From JAEUHM01 sp964538625 (GTDB lineage Bacteria > Verrucomicrobiota > Verrucomicrobiia > Verrucomicrobiales > Verrucomicrobiaceae): 64,000 bases of DNA. Shown here piece by piece: positions 7,887 through 16,530 of the stretch; the stretch's first letter is position 1, and each line of letters starts with the position of its first letter. The notes under the pieces are model-generated. The model was not told where the DNA came from. It was given only the letters and a program-made list of their open reading frames with translations, and searched no databases. The position numbers and the translations under genes are program-made. The DNA lies in contig CAZIGH010000010.1 of NCBI GenBank assembly GCA_964538625.1, positions 1 to 64,000 of the forward strand. The letters are read 5' to 3'.

Positions 7887-10400
7887 TTAGGAGCGGGGCT
7901 TGGGAGCCAGCACGACACGGAAGCCGAGGGTGTTGCGTCTTGCGTCTGGCGGGATGGGAAAGCGGGTGGATGAGAGTGCTTCTTCCGCGCTGGCGGTGCG
8001 CCAGTTGGCTCCTCGTGCGGTGCCCATTTGGGAGTCTTGTTTGCCATCGTAGTCGGAGTCCACCCACTCGGATACATTGCCGCCAAGTGCGCTGATGCCG
8101 CGTTCGTTGGACTGAAAGGCGGTCACGGGTGCGGTGAATGGAGCGGAATCGACATACCCGGCGATGACCGCATCAAGGCCGGCTTTTTTTGCGGCATCGA
8201 TGTCCGCGAGGTTGGCAACATGCGAGGGCGGCGGCCACTCGAATCCCCAGGGGTAGATGCCACGGATACGCCCGCTGCGCTCTGCGGGTGTGGAACCACG
8301 CTCTAGTGGAAGGGAGGCGGCGCGTGACCACTCTTCATCGGTGGGCAGGCGATATTCGTCATCCGGGCCTATGAGTTTGGAGCTTTGCTCCGTCTTGGTA
8401 AGCCAGAGGCAGAACTCTCGTGCATCGTCCCGGCTGACGGAGACCACGGGCAGTACACCGTTTTTTCCCTGACCTTCCTCGATGGGGGGAGGAGGACGGC
8501 GCTTGGTCTCCTTGCAGAACTCCTGGTAGTCTCTGCGTCGTGTCTCCCAGACGGCGAAAAGGACATCTCCGAGAGGGACGAAGCGCATACCCAGAGAGTT
8601 CCGCCATTCGCGGCCATAGGTGACGCCGCGTTTGACGTCCATGTCAGCGTAGAGCTCAAGGATCTCGCCCTGTTTGACTTCACCCTCAAGGAGCAGGTTG
8701 GTGAAGTTGTCCTTTCGCAGTTCGAACTCCACTGGTCCACTGGGGACGCGTGGCACTTCCAGAGGTGTTTCGCCAAGCAGTTGGTCCTGAAGATAGACTT
8801 GCACGCCTTCTGGTTCGGTGGTGATGGAAACGATGCCGTAAGTTTGCCTGACGACGCGCAGGTTGAAGGCTTGCCAGTCCTTTTCCTCGCCGTCGGCGGG
8901 GTCTTCTCCGTCTGGCTGGTCCTCGCTGGCTGGGTTCTCTGCAAAGTAGAAAGGCTCGATTTCGTAGTGATGCTCTTGGGAGAGTAGGCCGGCGGCGCGG
9001 TCTTTGTCTGTGAGCCAATAGCGGAATGTGTCCGCATCTCTGGGAGGCACGACGACGATGTAAACGGCATCATTGCCCTGTTGATAACGGACGACTTTGC
9101 CCTCGAAGGTTCTTCCCGGGGGGGATTCCACGAACTTTCGGAAGTGAGACATTTCTACGGGATTCTGCGAGGTGTGGCCGCCCTGTCTGGGGACGAACTC
9201 CATGCCGATGCTGTTCGTCCAGCGCTCGCCCTGCTGGGGCAGGCGGCTGCGTTCCAGCGTGATGTCGAAGCTGGTGGGTTTACCGGGCGTGTAGGTGTGT
9301 TCCAGTTCGTAGTGGCGGTAGCCGTTGAGCCGGACCTGGTAGATGACGGGTATGTCCTCAGGCGGATACACTTCCAGCGGGGTCTCCCCGAGTTTTTCAG
9401 CTCCGGCATAAACGGTGGCCTTCGCTGGGGTGCTGCGGATGACGAGTGGTGGCTGGGCAGTGCGGCCCTCTACGGCGAGCACATCGGCGGGGGCGCGCAC
9501 TTTGGCAATCCACATGCCGACACCTACGAACACCAGTGCTGCAAATGCTGCGGCGATGATGAGGTTTCTCCTGGTGACGGAGGGCAGAGGTTCGCCTCGC
9601 AGGGCCAGTGCCATCTCGTGCGCCGTGTCATAACGCTGGCCTGCCTTGGGGGCGCAAGCTGTGCAGATGACATGGTGAAGGCGCCGCCAGTGTTGAAGCA
9701 GTGTGCCTGTCTCTCGGTAGGAGGGTAGATCTGGGAAGTCCAGGCGGTCCTTCCCCGTGGATGCTTCATACAGCACCATTCCGAGCGAGAAGATGTCTGA
9801 GGCGGGAGTGCCTGGCCCTTCTGGTGCTACGAAGCCCTCCGTGCCTACAAAAGTGCGCTGCCCGAGCAGGGTGACGAGGCCGATGTCAGCGAGACGGCAG
9901 ACGCCGTCGATGAACACGAGGTTGGAGGGCTTGACGTCTCTGTGGATGAGCTTGTTCTCGTGCAGATGGTGCAGGCCTTCGGCTACGTTTGCTCCCAGCT
10001 TGATGCAGTCTGTGGCCTTGATCTGTTTGTCACGCCGCATCTGGGCAGTGAGCGTGTGCGGAGTGTAGTTGGCCGGGTCCACATCTCGCCCGCGCTCCAG
10101 GTCATCGGCGAGCTCCATGACGTAGTAGTAGAAGCCTTCCGTGTCACTGCGTCCGATTTGCAACACGGGGACCAGTCCGGCGTGTTTCCGGGAGATGGGT
10201 TCATAACGCTTGAGCGCTTCGAACTCGCGTTCAAAGCCTTCCGGGTGATCGTAGTCTTCACGCCAGATGACTTTTACTGCGCGGAGGGTGCCGGTGACTG
10301 AGCGTGCGAGCCATACTTCGCCAAATGCGCCCCGCCCTATCATGCGAAGGGTTTCGTGGTCCCGGATGGTGGGGGCTGGTCTGGAAGGCGGTGGAGTCAA
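7887..10400 (-). CDS. Membrane Ser/Thr kinase with duplicated PEGA and FGE-like modules
   Basis: An 837-aa protein. Residues 15-270 form a Hanks-type kinase: glycine loop GRGAFGEVW (23-31), Lys43 in AVKV, HRDVKPSN (153-160) and the APE motif at 192-194. The DFG motif reads DIG (172-174), but its Asp is kept, so activity remains possible. A membrane helix follows at about 280-299. Outside it lie two repeated modules, each a PEGA domain (around 316-385 and 530-600) joined to the opening of a formylglycine-generating-enzyme/sulfatase-modifying domain (WTNSIGMEFVP, then WRNSLGMRFVP). Only the second FGE-like domain is complete (YRLPTDEEW, YPWG, GGNVSEW, LGFRVVL). It lacks the cysteines of true FGE as far as I can see and is probably a binding domain. 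The start codon is TTG at 10400; no ATG is available before the glycine loop. Confidence 0.88.
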   Translation of the reverse strand: MTPPPSRPAPTIRDHETLRMIGRGAFGEVWLARSVTGTLRAVKVIWREDYDHPEGFEREFEALKRYEPISRKHAGLVPVLQIGRSDTEGFYYYVMELADDLERGRDVDPANYTPHTLTAQMRRDKQIKATDCIKLGANVAEGLHHLHENKLIHRDVKPSNLVFIDGVCRLADIGLVTLLGQRTFVGTEGFVAPEGPGTPASDIFSLGMVLYEASTGKDRLDFPDLPSYRETGTLLQHWRRLHHVICTACAPKAGQRYDTAHEMALALRGEPLPSVTRRNLIIAAAFAALVFVGVGMWIAKVRAPADVLAVEGRTAQPPLVIRSTPAKATVYAGAEKLGETPLEVYPPEDIPVIYQVRLNGYRHYELEHTYTPGKPTSFDITLERSRLPQQGERWTNSIGMEFVPRQGGHTSQNPVEMSHFRKFVESPPGRTFEGKVVRYQQGNDAVYIVVVPPRDADTFRYWLTDKDRAAGLLSQEHHYEIEPFYFAENPASEDQPDGEDPADGEEKDWQAFNLRVVRQTYGIVSITTEPEGVQVYLQDQLLGETPLEVPRVPSGPVEFELRKDNFTNLLLEGEVKQGEILELYADMDVKRGVTYGREWRNSLGMRFVPLGDVLFAVWETRRRDYQEFCKETKRRPPPPIEEGQGKNGVLPVVSVSRDDAREFCLWLTKTEQSSKLIGPDDEYRLPTDEEWSRAASLPLERGSTPAERSGRIRGIYPWGFEWPPPSHVANLADIDAAKKAGLDAVIAGYVDSAPFTAPVTAFQSNERGISALGGNVSEWVDSDYDGKQDSQMGTARGANWRTASAEEALSSTRFPIPPDARRNTLGFRVVLAPKPRS

Positions 10401-10495
10401 GAGAAGGGCGCACAGTTAACCAGCTTCCTGGAAAAAAGGGAAGCCGATATGACAACGACCTAGCGCAGATTTTTTGTGTCGGTGGGTCGGGCGGG

Positions 10496-11149
10496 TCACA
10501 GGCCGCGCCAGACGCGGATGTGGTCAATCTGGCAGGAGCCAAAGTCGAGCCCTTTGAAATCGATTTGGGAGTGACCGGTCATATCGATGTGGGGGGATTC
10601 GAAGCGGTGCTTTTTGCCGTCAATGTTCAGGATGATTACGCCCTTTTTCAGCTCCAGGGCCACATCATGCCAAGTGTTGAGTGCGAACAGCGGGCCCTGG
10701 GTTTCCTGGGTTTCGATGTTTTTCTTGATGGTGAGCGTCGTGGCCTTTTCCGTGAAACTGAGGGTGTGAATGTGGTGGCCTAGGTCCAGAAGTGGGAAGC
10801 CTTTCTTGAACTCCTTCCCATCATAGCGGATTCGCATGGTGCAGACGAAGTTTTCCGGGAGCTTGGTGAGCCAGATAACGGGCTTAAGCCCGGCGTGAGA
10901 GGGGGCGGCGCTGGTCATCTTCTTTGCCTGGAACTCCTTGGATGAGGGTGCGCCGTGAAGCACGCCGTCCCTGACTTCCCAGGTGGTGCTTTGTCGGACT
11001 TCCCAGAAGTCTTTATTGAGCTGGCCGGAGTCAAAGGTGTCTTCGTAGATGAGCTCGGTTTTTTGGTAGAGTTCCGGTTGGTAATCAGCGGCGATGAGAG
11101 GAGTGCAGGCAGCGAGCAGCAGGAAGGTCAGGGTGAGGCGCAGAGTCAT
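10496..11149 (-). CDS. Secreted concanavalin-like / DUF1080-type protein
   Basis: A 217-aa protein with a clear Sec signal peptide (MTLRLTLTFLLLAACTPLIA, cleavage after AA). The mature part opens with LIYEDTFDSGQLNKDFWEV and contains WEVRDGVLHG. This is the usual opening of the jelly-roll fold found in 3-keto-disaccharide hydrolase (DUF1080) and other LamG-like proteins of Verrucomicrobiota and Planctomycetota. It ends with DHIRVWRG, the typical last strand of that fold. I see no catalytic residues and infer periplasmic or secreted carbohydrate binding or hydrolysis. An alternative reading of the signal region as a lipobox (LLLAAC) is possible but fits less well. It is followed on the same strand by the kinase gene, 95 bp away. 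Confidence 0.72.
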   Translation of the reverse strand: MTLRLTLTFLLLAACTPLIAADYQPELYQKTELIYEDTFDSGQLNKDFWEVRQSTTWEVRDGVLHGAPSSKEFQAKKMTSAAPSHAGLKPVIWLTKLPENFVCTMRIRYDGKEFKKGFPLLDLGHHIHTLSFTEKATTLTIKKNIETQETQGPLFALNTWHDVALELKKGVIILNIDGKKHRFESPHIDMTGHSQIDFKGLDFGSCQIDHIRVWRGL

Positions 11150-11170
11150 GCGCTTGGAACGCGGGCCTAT

Positions 11171-12067
11171 TCAGGTTCTTGCTGTTTGCCTGGCGAGTGC
11201 CATGGTGATGCCTGTGGCGCACATATTGGTGGCGTTGGTTGACTGAAGTTGGAGCCACTGTTGGGGAGTGATGCCTTCGCCCGTTGCGAGTTCACGCTCG
11301 TGCTCCTCATAAAGCTGTAAGATTTCACTGCTACTCCGGCCTTCATCTCTCCAGTGGCGTACGAGTGCTGTCACGTCGGCTACACGCTGGCGGTAGCGTG
11401 TAAGGTGTGAGGATACGTCTGTGACCTTGCCGTAGTGGGTGAGGCGCAGTTCCCTGAGTTCTGAGGCAAGCAGGCGATCGATGGATGTGAGGTAAGCCTC
11501 TGGTTCGAACTGGGGTGGTGCTGAGGTGACGGAGAGGTAGGTTGTGTTCTCAAGCCTCATTCCTGCCACATCTCCGGTGAAGCAGATGCCTTTGGTGAGG
11601 TAACACAAATGGTGACGTGCATGGCCTGGCGTATCCCAAGCGGTGATTTCACAGTCTCCCACGGTGACGACGGCACCGTCATTGAGCGGATGCACTTTGT
11701 CCTTTGGCGCTGGCAGTATGTCACCCCAGAGAGTTTGCATTTGGTCAGTGTAGATCCGGGCAGCACTCTCTACCAGGCGCGTGGGTTCGATGAGATGCGG
11801 TGCACCACGTTCATGAACGAAGACATTCGCTCCCTGTTGAGCCCACCAGCCTGCGCCGCCGGCGTGGTCGAGGTGGATGTGCGTGACGAAGACCTTGCGG
11901 ATGTCAGCCACGGCGATGCCGTGAGCCTTGAGAGACTCCACGAGTACTTCTCGGCAAGAATCAGGGCCTGTCTCGATGAGTGCTATCTCGCCGGCGCTCT
12001 CCAGTGTGGTGGCAGCGATGACGCCGGGTATGCCCTGGAAGAGAAGGTCATGGGTGCGTAAGGTCAT
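11171..12067 (-). CDS. MBL-fold metallo-hydrolase
   Basis: A 298-aa protein of the metallo-beta-lactamase fold. The signature THIHLDHAGG carries the HxHxDH zinc ligands, with later ligands in DTPGHARHH, CFTGDVAG and RLTHYGKV. The central part is of the glyoxalase II/RNase Z-like hydrolase type. The C-terminus (about 80 residues) is helical and may be a substrate cap. The substrate is not evident. A GTG five codons further upstream (12082) is an alternative start. I prefer the ATG at 12067 because MTLRTHDLLFQGIPG then opens the first strand. It faces the HemN-like gene divergently across 110 bp and ends 21 bp before the secreted DUF1080-type gene. Confidence 0.85.
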   Translation of the reverse strand: MTLRTHDLLFQGIPGVIAATTLESAGEIALIETGPDSCREVLVESLKAHGIAVADIRKVFVTHIHLDHAGGAGWWAQQGANVFVHERGAPHLIEPTRLVESAARIYTDQMQTLWGDILPAPKDKVHPLNDGAVVTVGDCEITAWDTPGHARHHLCYLTKGICFTGDVAGMRLENTTYLSVTSAPPQFEPEAYLTSIDRLLASELRELRLTHYGKVTDVSSHLTRYRQRVADVTALVRHWRDEGRSSSEILQLYEEHERELATGEGITPQQWLQLQSTNATNMCATGITMALARQTART

Positions 12068-12177
12068 TCCCGCATTCAGCACTCAATGCGGACATTCCGC
12101 AAGCTGACGGGAAGAAAATAGGTGTCGCAAGCCTCGCAACGTTTTACCCTGAAGCCCCGTTCTTCATCCTGTCCCCC

Positions 12178-13515
12178 ATGTCTGCCCCCACCGAAACCCC
12201 TCACGCGAAGAAGTCCGAAGCCACAGAGGCTGGGAACTACTTCGTTTCCAACTATCCGCCGTTTTCCTTTTGGAAGCCGGACTATGTGCCGAAGCTGGAA
12301 GCGGTACTGGAATCTCCTGCTGCGCGTGACGTGCCGCTAGGTGTGTATTTCCACATACCGTTCTGCCGGAAGCGTTGTCACTTCTGCTACTTCAAGGTTT
12401 ACACGGACAAGAATGCCTCTGAGATCCGCGCCTACATCGACGCTGGAATGCGGGAGATGGAGGCTTTTGCGCGGCGCCCTTACATAGCTGGCAGAAAGGC
12501 GCACTTCGTTTACTTTGGCGGAGGCACACCTTCTTACCTTAGTACGCCTCAGCTCAAGGAACTGAGTGACCGGATGAAGGCGCTGGTGCCTTGGGATGAG
12601 GCGGAGGAGGTGGCGTTCGAGGCTGAGCCGGGAACGCTCAATGAGAAAAAGCTTGAGTGCATTCGTGAGATTGGGGTGACGCGGTTGAGCCTGGGGGTGG
12701 AGCACTTTGACGACCATATCTTGGAGTCCAATGGGCGCGCTCACCGCAGTGGAGAGGTGGACCGGGCTTACCGTTTTGCGAGGGGTTTGGGCTTTGAGCA
12801 CATCAATATTGACCTCATCGCCGGCATGATGAATGACACGGATGAGAAGTGGAAGGCTGCCGTGGCCAAGGCCGTGGAACTTGGGCCGGATGCGGTAACG
12901 ATTTATCAGATGGAGGTGCCTTACAACACGGGCATCTACCAGCAGATGAAGGCAGAGGGCAAGGTGACAGCGCCCGTGGCGGACTGGCCGACGAAGCGCG
13001 GCTGGGTGAGCTATGCGTTCGACGAGTTCGTAAAGGCTGGCTACGCGGTGACGAGTGCCTACACGGTGGTGAAGGATCCGCAGCGCATCAAGTTTGTGTA
13101 TCGGGATGCACTATGGGAGGGCGCTGACTTGCTGAGTTGTGGGGTGGCGTCCTTTGGTCATCTGGGTGGCGTTCACTACCAGAACCAGGCGGACGTAGGG
13201 CCCTACATGCAGTTGGTGGACGCGGGGAAAAATGCGATTTACCGGGCGTATGAAACCACACGGGAGGAGCGCTTTGTGAGGGAGTTCATCCTGAAGCTCA
13301 AGCTGGGAGCGGTGGATGCTGGCTACTACCGGGAGAAGTTTGGAGAGGATCCGGTAAAGCGCTTCGCTCCGCAGCTGGCGTGGATTGAAAGCGAGGGCTT
13401 TGGTAAGGTGAAGGGGGATCGCATCGAACTGAATCGTGAAGGCCTTCTGCAGGTGGACCGCCTTCTCCACGAGTTTTTCCTGCCTCAGCACCGCCAGTAT
13501 GCACGCTACACCTGA
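12178..13515 (+). CDS. HemN-like radical SAM protein (not canonical HemN)
   Basis: A 445-aa protein of the coproporphyrinogen III oxidase-like radical SAM family. The cluster motif HIPFCRKRCHFC places C63, C67 and C70 as 4Fe-4S ligands. Further family signatures are VYFGGGTPSYLS, EAEPGTLN, RLSLGVEHF, NIDLIAGM and the C-terminal HemN domain with REEFI-like REFILKLKLGAVD. True HemN has a fourth cysteine two residues after the third, a position occupied here by Phe72. The protein therefore more likely belongs to the HemW/HutW side of the family or has another tetrapyrrole or small-molecule substrate. Its 3' end overlaps the next gene by 17 bp, which suggests translational coupling with the chorismate-lyase-like protein. 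Confidence 0.85.
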   Translation: MSAPTETPHAKKSEATEAGNYFVSNYPPFSFWKPDYVPKLEAVLESPAARDVPLGVYFHIPFCRKRCHFCYFKVYTDKNASEIRAYIDAGMREMEAFARRPYIAGRKAHFVYFGGGTPSYLSTPQLKELSDRMKALVPWDEAEEVAFEAEPGTLNEKKLECIREIGVTRLSLGVEHFDDHILESNGRAHRSGEVDRAYRFARGLGFEHINIDLIAGMMNDTDEKWKAAVAKAVELGPDAVTIYQMEVPYNTGIYQQMKAEGKVTAPVADWPTKRGWVSYAFDEFVKAGYAVTSAYTVVKDPQRIKFVYRDALWEGADLLSCGVASFGHLGGVHYQNQADVGPYMQLVDAGKNAIYRAYETTREERFVREFILKLKLGAVDAGYYREKFGEDPVKRFAPQLAWIESEGFGKVKGDRIELNREGLLQVDRLLHEFFLPQHRQYARYT

Positions 13516-14065
13516 ACCCCTGGCCGAGGGGATAGAACTGGATCACCTAGCGCCGCTGGTGTTCTTTTACGGACTCGGAAGTGAGCGGCCGCAAGTGGAC
13601 TTCGTCTCGGGGGAAGATCTGCCGGATGAACCGCGTTGGCTTCTGGTGCACGAGAGTGACATGACGCCTCGGCTGCGGGATTACCACGGTCAGGAGATTG
13701 ATCTGGATGTGCATGCAAAGGGTCGAATCGGACAGTACTACGTCAGGGCTTCTGTGCTGAAGAGGAGGGGAGATCAGAAGGCGGTGGAGTTTGGAGCCAT
13801 TGGGATTCATCTCGACGTGCTGGAGCCTGAGGCGCAGCGTCTGGTGCTGGAGGGTAGGGTGCCGTTTGGCGCCATTCTTGAGCGGCTGGCGGTGCCTCAT
13901 TCTTCTCATCCACGTGGGTATTTCCGCATTCAGATCGATCATCGTCTGGCGGAGCTGCTGAATGCGACTGAGGGTGAGACGCTGTATGGCCGCTGCAATG
14001 AGTTGCGCCACGAAAGCGGACGGACGCTGGCGGATGTGGTAGAGGTGCTGCCCAGAGCAGCGTGA
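13499..14065 (+). CDS. Chorismate lyase-like (UbiC/UTRA fold) protein
   Basis: A 188-aa protein. The core WLLVHESDMTPRLRDYHG, followed by QYYVRASVLKRRGDQKAVEF and VPFGAILERL, follows the pattern of the chorismate pyruvate-lyase fold: a first strand with MTxxL, a hydrophobic strand with Arg, then a P-[LF]-G-x-I-L turn. In chorismate lyase the fold cleaves chorismate to 4-hydroxybenzoate and pyruvate, and related proteins only bind small ligands. The Glu that usually follows MTxxL is Arg here. I chose the ATG at 13499, inside the end of the radical SAM gene; longer in-frame starts would only add sequence overlapping that gene. A role linked to the radical SAM partner is inferred from the overlap. 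The family call is moderately secure. Confidence 0.6.
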   Translation: MHATPEPLAEGIELDHLAPLVFFYGLGSERPQVDFVSGEDLPDEPRWLLVHESDMTPRLRDYHGQEIDLDVHAKGRIGQYYVRASVLKRRGDQKAVEFGAIGIHLDVLEPEAQRLVLEGRVPFGAILERLAVPHSSHPRGYFRIQIDHRLAELLNATEGETLYGRCNELRHESGRTLADVVEVLPRAA

Positions 14066-14077
14066 GCCGCTCTCGTT

Positions 14078-16423
14078 ATGTGGCTGAGGCTCGTCTTACC
14101 GGTGGTTCTGGCAGTCGGGTGTTGGCACCCTGGCCGAGTCGCGGCGTCACTGTTTGGGGAAGAGATAGTGGTGCCTCGGCAACACGTAAGGATGAAGGTG
14201 ATGCTGATTCGCATGCCATTGGAGGAAGCATCGCGCTTGCTATTGGATGATGATCGACAAGCTGACTATTGGGATCTGGTCATGCCGACGTTGGTACAGT
14301 CAGGAGTGGCGGAGGTGCTGGAGCGGTCCACCATGGAGCACCTTCCTGGTGGAGAGATGAAGTGCGAGCTTCCTCTCCAGCAAGAGCGTATGGCTTACTC
14401 CGCGATCGCGCTGGCCGGGGAGACCCCTGAGCTGGCTGAGGATTATTTGAAAAAGGGCACCGTAAAGATGGGAGCCGGTTTCGAGTGGAAGGGGAAAATC
14501 AACAAGCTATCCAAGGTGGCGGCCGAAGCGGAGTGGGTGGTGACGTGGATCTCGCCTGAGATCGAAAGGCGTGCCATAGGTCCGTGGGCACCGGTGCAGG
14601 GGCACCGTGCGGAACACATTACATGCCGAAGCGCGGGAGTAGCCACGCAGAATGTCATCATGCCCTGGAGCCGTGCGGTGCTGCTCGGCGCGCAGGTAGA
14701 GCCGGGGTTTGGTGACGCCTTGCATACAGGGTCCATGCTGCTGGTGTTCGGCAGGGTGGAAAAGGGAGAGGATTGCTGGAGCCTATCACCGCTTCTTGAA
14801 CTACCCATCTGCGCCGAGACGCATCTTGATACCTTGTGGGTACTTACGGTGCCGGCTCAGGAATACCATTCGTGGAACCTGCAACGCAGCTCGGTGTTGG
14901 AGGATGAGGAGGCCTTTCGGCGGTGGCTGGCTCGAGCAGGGGATGATGTGAAGCTGGAGTTCGTGGCCACCGGCAGAGGGGCTTGCTTTTCCTGGGCGCG
15001 GCAAGAGTGGGCCAGCGCCCGGAGTTTCCGCACATCCAACTCCTCGGCCACCCATTTGCCCATTCCTGCCTTGGCTCTTAGCGTGGAGCAAATGGATCAC
15101 ATGCTGAGCCTCGGGCGCGGTTCCATGCGCTGTGAGTGGCCCATCAAGAAGATGACTTGGACCCGTATGCCGATCTCACTGCCCGTGACAGAAGCCACTC
15201 CCGCCCTGGAGCTGCCCGCAGTGAACATGGAACGCTTCGAGTCGTGGGTGCAACCGCACCGCGATGCGCCAGAACTCATTCGTGCGTGGACGGACTCTGA
15301 AGGGAGGGTGCGGGTATGTTTTGCCCGCCGCGTACCTCCCACTGCCGCGGAGCGGCGCAAGCAGGAACCGCGAGTCATCCAGAACGCTTGGTGCGTGGAC
15401 ACGCCGCTGCTCGGTTGGGGGGAGCGTATGGATCGTCTTAGCGGCTCGGAGCAGGCTGCTCTGGCGGATGAGTTGCTAGCTGAGATGAGGGCAGGAACCG
15501 TAAGCCTGGTGGACAGCATGACCTGCACCAACACGTTTGGTTTCACGGCGAGTGAGAGCCAGTCGGGGCACGGGTTCACCGCGCTGGAGGGCTTGCTCAC
15601 GGTGAAACCTCGAGAGAACGGTATGTACCTCACGCCAAGCTCAGTGGAGGAGGATTTCGCCTTCACGAGCTGGGCAGCCGACTGGCAGCAGGACGGTAGT
15701 TTGTGGAAACACCAGACGCGGATCAGGCCGGAACCGCTCCACTGGCACGTTGCCCTTCCACGCATGAAGTCGGCACCACTGGTGACCACCGCACTTCGGC
15801 GTTCCAAGATTCAGACCATGCCATCTCTGGACGATGATGTGCCATGTGTGCTGGGTGCCGTGAGCCTACCAGCCGGGGCAGAAGGGCGGCGTAGCCTCCG
15901 CTGGTGGATCGTGCGTCAGAGTGCGCTTGAGCCTGCAAGAGCGACCCGCAGCACGCCACGGCGTTATCTGGTGGCCAAGGTGGCCGATCGTTCGGGCGAA
16001 GTCGTGGAGCGTTGTGCGCTGCTGTTGCACCCGGAGATGGATACGGTGGTCAGCCGAGGTGTGGAGGTGCCGTTTTTTGAGGCGCGGCAGGAAGCCTCAG
16101 AACCGCATCTCATGCAGTCTCTCCAGTCGGCCCTCCCCTTTCATGCGGACTGGAGTGTCAAACGCCACGTCAGTGGTTTGTTGCTCGCCGTAAGGGGGAG
16201 TAGTTGGTCCTTCATGATGGATGTTCTGCCGCCGACGACGGTGGCGGACCTTTTCACGGTGGGGGATGAGAATGGGCCGTATGAACTTTCGCTGGAGCGT
16301 CCGCTCTTTGCACAAGAAATCCGCACGGGCACACTGCCAGAGGATGGTGTGCTTGCGACCCACTCGCTAGGCGGCCAACTTGCACTGAAACTTTCGGTAA
16401 GTCAGGCTGAAGACTCCAACTGA
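14078..16423 (+). CDS. Large exported protein of unknown function
   Basis: A 781-aa protein that begins with a signal peptide (MWLRLVLPVVLAVGCWHPGRVAA; cleavage probably after VAA). The rest is soluble, with balanced charge and many tryptophans, and has no obvious transmembrane helix or metal motif. I do not recognise a family. Segments such as VRMKVMLIRMPLEEASRLL and long beta-like stretches are vaguely reminiscent of secretin-type or pilotin-associated periplasmic proteins, but I could not align any signature. It starts 12 bp after the chorismate-lyase-like gene on the same strand, so the three genes from 12178 may be one transcription unit. Confidence 0.7.
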   Translation: MWLRLVLPVVLAVGCWHPGRVAASLFGEEIVVPRQHVRMKVMLIRMPLEEASRLLLDDDRQADYWDLVMPTLVQSGVAEVLERSTMEHLPGGEMKCELPLQQERMAYSAIALAGETPELAEDYLKKGTVKMGAGFEWKGKINKLSKVAAEAEWVVTWISPEIERRAIGPWAPVQGHRAEHITCRSAGVATQNVIMPWSRAVLLGAQVEPGFGDALHTGSMLLVFGRVEKGEDCWSLSPLLELPICAETHLDTLWVLTVPAQEYHSWNLQRSSVLEDEEAFRRWLARAGDDVKLEFVATGRGACFSWARQEWASARSFRTSNSSATHLPIPALALSVEQMDHMLSLGRGSMRCEWPIKKMTWTRMPISLPVTEATPALELPAVNMERFESWVQPHRDAPELIRAWTDSEGRVRVCFARRVPPTAAERRKQEPRVIQNAWCVDTPLLGWGERMDRLSGSEQAALADELLAEMRAGTVSLVDSMTCTNTFGFTASESQSGHGFTALEGLLTVKPRENGMYLTPSSVEEDFAFTSWAADWQQDGSLWKHQTRIRPEPLHWHVALPRMKSAPLVTTALRRSKIQTMPSLDDDVPCVLGAVSLPAGAEGRRSLRWWIVRQSALEPARATRSTPRRYLVAKVADRSGEVVERCALLLHPEMDTVVSRGVEVPFFEARQEASEPHLMQSLQSALPFHADWSVKRHVSGLLLAVRGSSWSFMMDVLPPTTVADLFTVGDENGPYELSLERPLFAQEIRTGTLPEDGVLATHSLGGQLALKLSVSQAEDSN

Positions 16424-16428
16424 CCGGC

Positions 16429-16530
16429 ATGAAGCAGAGGCCTTACTACCGAATGAAGTTCGTAAGCCCGGTGGCTTTGCAGTTGTCCCGGAAGCGTGAA
16501 CGTGTTTTGGGTGTGGGGAGTTCATCATGA
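16429..16530 (+). CDS. Possible 33-aa upstream ORF coupled to the RND gene
   Basis: A short frame opens at the ATG at 16429 and encodes a basic peptide (MKQRPYYRMKFVSPVALQLS followed by RKRERVLGVGSSS). Its TGA overlaps the ATG of the RND pump in an ATGA arrangement. The overlap is the only real evidence; codon use is unremarkable and I see no related protein. It could be a leader peptide for translational coupling, a decayed remnant of the adaptor gene that normally precedes an RND pump, or chance. Confidence 0.25.
   Translation: MKQRPYYRMKFVSPVALQLSRKRERVLGVGSSS

Noticed and set aside
7819..8067. An 83-codon upstream extension of aroB
   Set aside because: The stretch is Arg/Pro/Ser-rich, overlaps the 3' end of the kinase gene, and does not resemble AroB.
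9000..9700. The FGE-like domain of the kinase as the maturase for the sulfatase at 50056
   Set aside because: The first copy is incomplete, the second lacks evident catalytic cysteines, and the domain is predicted outside the membrane on a receptor kinase.
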